32,642 bases of DNA from contig DEIJ01000036.1 of NCBI GenBank assembly GCA_002352365.1, forward strand, positions 1 to 32,642. Direction: 5' to 3'. The notes under the pieces were generated by a model. It was not told the origin of the DNA and did not search any database. It worked only from the letters and a program-made list of their open reading frames with translations. Every line of letters starts with the position of its first letter. The first letter of the stretch is position 1. The position numbers and the translations under genes were made by a program. Origin of the DNA: Dehalococcoidia bacterium UBA2777 (lineage in GTDB: Bacteria > Chloroflexota > Dehalococcoidia > UBA2247 > UBA2777). This document shows, piece by piece, positions 30,535-32,642 of this stretch.

Positions 30535-31576
30535 AGAAAGGCCACAGACGATAAGAGGCTTTAAATATCTCCCACCGATGGGCTAGCCCTCGGGGTTCAA
30601 GGATGAGGAAAAGCACTACTACCAGTCCGAAGACAAAATAGCTTAAGGTTGCCGCCTGAGCCTCACCAACAATTGGTAGTCGGGGGGCGAGGATAGCTGT
30701 AGCCTCAGTCAATAATCTGATGAGCAGAGTGCCAAACACCGCTCCCATCATAAATCCCATGCCGCCAATAACTACCATACCGAGATACCATACAGAGTCC
30801 ATTAAGGTGAAGTGCTCATAATGGGCAATGCCCATATAATAGCCCCACATAGCCCCAGCCACACCAGCAAAGAAACAACCGATGAAGAAGGCGAGCATCT
30901 TATAACGAAAAATGTCAATGCCCATGCCTGAAGCAGCAATATCATTATCCCTTATGGCAATAAAAGCCCTTCCTACTCTAGTCCTCACCAGGTTTTTGGC
31001 CATAAGCCCCATTACGAGCGTGACCACTAAGATAAAGTAAAACCAGCTCGCCTCAGAACCGAGGGTTATGCCGCCGATAGAAGGGGGATCGAGACGGATG
31101 CCTCTCACCCCACCCAAGAAGCCCCAGTGCATGAAGACCCAGGTCAAAATGAACTGAGCGGCCAAGGTAGTTAGGGCGATATAAAGCCCTTTAACCCTTA
31201 ACGAGGGGGCGCCAAAGGCCAGCCCCACCACTCCAGCCACAATACCAGCTAGAGGTATGGCAATCCAGAATGACCATCCTGCCCCATCAAATAGCTTTGT
31301 GGCTATACAAGCAGCAGTATAAGCACCTACTCCGACAAAGGCGGAGTGACCTAGAGAGATCAGCCCGGTATAGCCGAGCATGATAGCCAGTCCAAAGACA
31401 GCGGTCAGAGTAATGCAAATCAAATTTACTACAGCGAGCCACGCCGTGCTAAGAAACTGAGGGAGGCAAAACAAAAGAATAAGCCCCACCCCGAGCATAA
31501 TCCATTGTGCCTTGGTACGCACAATGGCCATATCCTTTGCATAGCTGACATTGTAGGTGCCACAAGGTAGACCCAT
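30527..31576 (-). CDS. livM: branched-chain amino acid-type ABC transporter permease LivM
   Basis: A 349-residue permease with about ten membrane helices. The LivM signatures are MLGYTGLISLGHSAFVGVGA, PSLRVKGLYIALTTLAAQFI and the cytoplasmic EAA-like coupling loop VGRAFIAIRDNDIAASGMGID. It forms the membrane channel with LivH for a branched-chain amino acid or, in many bacteria, an amide, urea or aromatic acid. ATG start with AAAGGGTG about ten bases upstream, seven bases after the livH stop. It ends convergent with the radical SAM gene, so no ATPase genes follow it. Confidence 0.92.
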   Translation of the reverse strand: MGLPCGTYNVSYAKDMAIVRTKAQWIMLGVGLILLFCLPQFLSTAWLAVVNLICITLTAVFGLAIMLGYTGLISLGHSAFVGVGAYTAACIATKLFDGAGWSFWIAIPLAGIVAGVVGLAFGAPSLRVKGLYIALTTLAAQFILTWVFMHWGFLGGVRGIRLDPPSIGGITLGSEASWFYFILVVTLVMGLMAKNLVRTRVGRAFIAIRDNDIAASGMGIDIFRYKMLAFFIGCFFAGVAGAMWGYYMGIAHYEHFTLMDSVWYLGMVVIGGMGFMMGAVFGTLLIRLLTEATAILAPRLPIVGEAQAATLSYFVFGLVVVLFLILEPRGLAHRWEIFKASYRLWPFSY

Positions 31577-31583
31577 CTCTTTA

Positions 31584-32477
31584 TTACACCCTTTCTATCC
31601 TTTTCCAGCCAAGGAAACCATAAGGTCTTATTACCAAGACAATAATCAGAATAACATAGGGGAAGACATCCTTAAGTCCACCGCCAACTAGTGGGTCAAG
31701 ATATCCCGAAGCCATATATTCACAGAACCCCACAAATGGCCCGGCAATCAGGCACCCGGTAAGGGATTCTAAGCCACCGATAAGCATCACCGCAATAGCC
31801 TTCAGCCCAAACTGAGGCAAACCAGCAATCTCCACCCCGATTATACTCCCCAGAAGGTACCCCCCAACCATGGCTACCACCGCGGACAGCACCCAGGCTA
31901 TGGATAAGATGCTTCTTACACTTATCCCCAAGCTTTCGGCTGCCTCTGTATCGTCAGCTATAGCCTGCATCGCCAATCCAGATTTACTCCGCGTCAGGTA
32001 AATCATCAAGCCCCCGAATACAGCTGCGGCTATTACTAAGGCATAGATTTGGAGCTGCGGCAATCCTATGCCACCTAGGTGGACTGTCCCTGTAGGCAGA
32101 AGGATATTCTCGGGATATCCCCTGCCCTCTGAACCCCATACAAAGGTAACTATCGCCTCTAGGACAACGCCCAGCCCTAAAGTCATGGCAATTATGGCAA
32201 AGACAGGCTGACCGATTAACGGACGAATAGTCAGCCTTTCCACCACTAGCCCCAGTAGTGCAGCACCGCCAAGGCTCAGGATGAAGACAGCCCATACAGG
32301 GAGGCCCAACTGAGAGGCGAAAGCCCAAACAAGCATCGCCCCCACAAGGGCAAAGTAGCCCTGGGCGAAATTGAGTACACCACTACACCTAAAGATCAGA
32401 ACCAAGCCCATAGCTATTAGGGCATAAATCATCCCTACCAGCAGACCTAACAATGTCAGTTGAAAGAATTGCTCCAC
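31584..32477 (-). CDS. livH: branched-chain amino acid-type ABC transporter permease LivH
   Basis: A 297-residue permease with about eight helices. LivH features: GLLVGMIYALIAMGLVLIFR, SGVLNFAQGYFALVGA near residue 33, the coupling loop MQAIADDTEAAESLGI, and GGLESLTGCLIAGPFVG. It pairs with LivM. GTG start with AAGGGG eight bases upstream. The substrate-binding protein and the two ATPases are absent from this side and would have to lie beyond the right edge or elsewhere. Substrate is not predictable from the permease. Confidence 0.92.
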   Translation of the reverse strand: MEQFFQLTLLGLLVGMIYALIAMGLVLIFRCSGVLNFAQGYFALVGAMLVWAFASQLGLPVWAVFILSLGGAALLGLVVERLTIRPLIGQPVFAIIAMTLGLGVVLEAIVTFVWGSEGRGYPENILLPTGTVHLGGIGLPQLQIYALVIAAAVFGGLMIYLTRSKSGLAMQAIADDTEAAESLGISVRSILSIAWVLSAVVAMVGGYLLGSIIGVEIAGLPQFGLKAIAVMLIGGLESLTGCLIAGPFVGFCEYMASGYLDPLVGGGLKDVFPYVILIIVLVIRPYGFLGWKRIERV

Positions 32478-32507
32478 TACTCAACCCCTTGCATTAAAGT
32501 TGGGGGA

Positions 32508-32536
32508 ATTCTATCACATTTTCCCCAAGAAGTCAA
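32508..32536 (-). promoter_or_regulatory. promoter of livHM
   Basis: Minus strand: TTGACT (32536-32531), 17-base spacer, TAGAAT (32513-32508), about 30 bases before the livH GTG. Strong sigma70-like match, so livHM can start its own transcript. The rest of the stretch to the right edge shows no gene. Confidence 0.58.
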
Positions 32537-32642
32537 ATAATAGTCTCTTCCAATACAAGACTAGCCTGAAGAGAGTATTGATTTCTAACGCAAGATAAGC
32601 CTGAAGGATTAAGGCAGCTCGTTTATGATTGGGACATGCGAC

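Noticed and set aside
1..32642. tRNA, rRNA, CRISPR, transposase or integrase genes
   Set aside because: I looked through the intergenic gaps for cloverleaf and T-loop patterns, regular repeat-spacer arrays and transposase motifs and found none.

Overview
The window looks like a chromosomal segment of an uncultivated anaerobic bacterium, most likely a Chloroflexota member of the Dehalococcoidia type. That placement is inference from gene content, not a computed phylogeny. The supports are tandem DUF2079 membrane proteins, a fused double-hotdog acyl dehydratase, a two-gene B12 acyl-CoA mutase with a Cat1-type CoA-transferase, paired M16 lipoproteins beside lgt and ftsY, frequent GTG/TTG starts with strong GGAGG sites, and short palindromic intergenic repeats. 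About 31 protein genes are packed in short alternating operons. I see no rRNA, tRNA, CRISPR array, prophage or insertion sequence.

Left third (1-10771): a cell-surface glycan or glycolipid island. A minus-strand operon (4401 down to 455) encodes a Wzx-like flippase, a GT4 glycosyltransferase and two SAM methyltransferases. Diverging from it, a plus-strand operon encodes three large GT-C-like membrane proteins: a PTPS-related/YfhO-like protein and two tandem DUF2079 paralogues, the second carrying an extra PA14-like region. Together they could assemble, modify, export and attach a surface saccharide. The first 454 bases hold a possible truncated gene end and an AT-rich, regulatory-looking leader without a convincing gene.

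Middle (10738-17229): a LysR regulator, then about 760 bases of repeats and a broken DUF559 nuclease gene, then an FmdB-type zinc ribbon gene. Next comes the most interesting locus. A large and a small subunit of an adenosylcobalamin acyl-CoA mutase are transcribed away from an acyl-CoA:carboxylate CoA-transferase, from face-to-face sigma70-like promoters whose -35 boxes lie in the arms of an 8-bp inverted repeat. The mutase differs from the known classes at several active-site positions, so its substrate may be new. The CoA-transferase is followed by TrmO and a two-cluster ferredoxin.

Right half: a PHP phosphoesterase faces a plus-strand operon of YfcE-like phosphoesterase, double-hotdog dehydratase, FabF-type ketosynthase and RecJ (17976-22626). 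A converging minus-strand operon runs from two M16 lipoprotein peptidases (one active, one catalytically dead) through an amidohydrolase and FtsY to Lgt (27852 to 22630), so the lipoprotein-processing enzyme and two likely substrates share one unit. A plus-strand set (PPP phosphatase, TatD, PflX-like radical SAM) then meets LivM and LivH, the permease pair of a branched-chain amino-acid-type ABC transporter, read from a strong promoter near the right edge.
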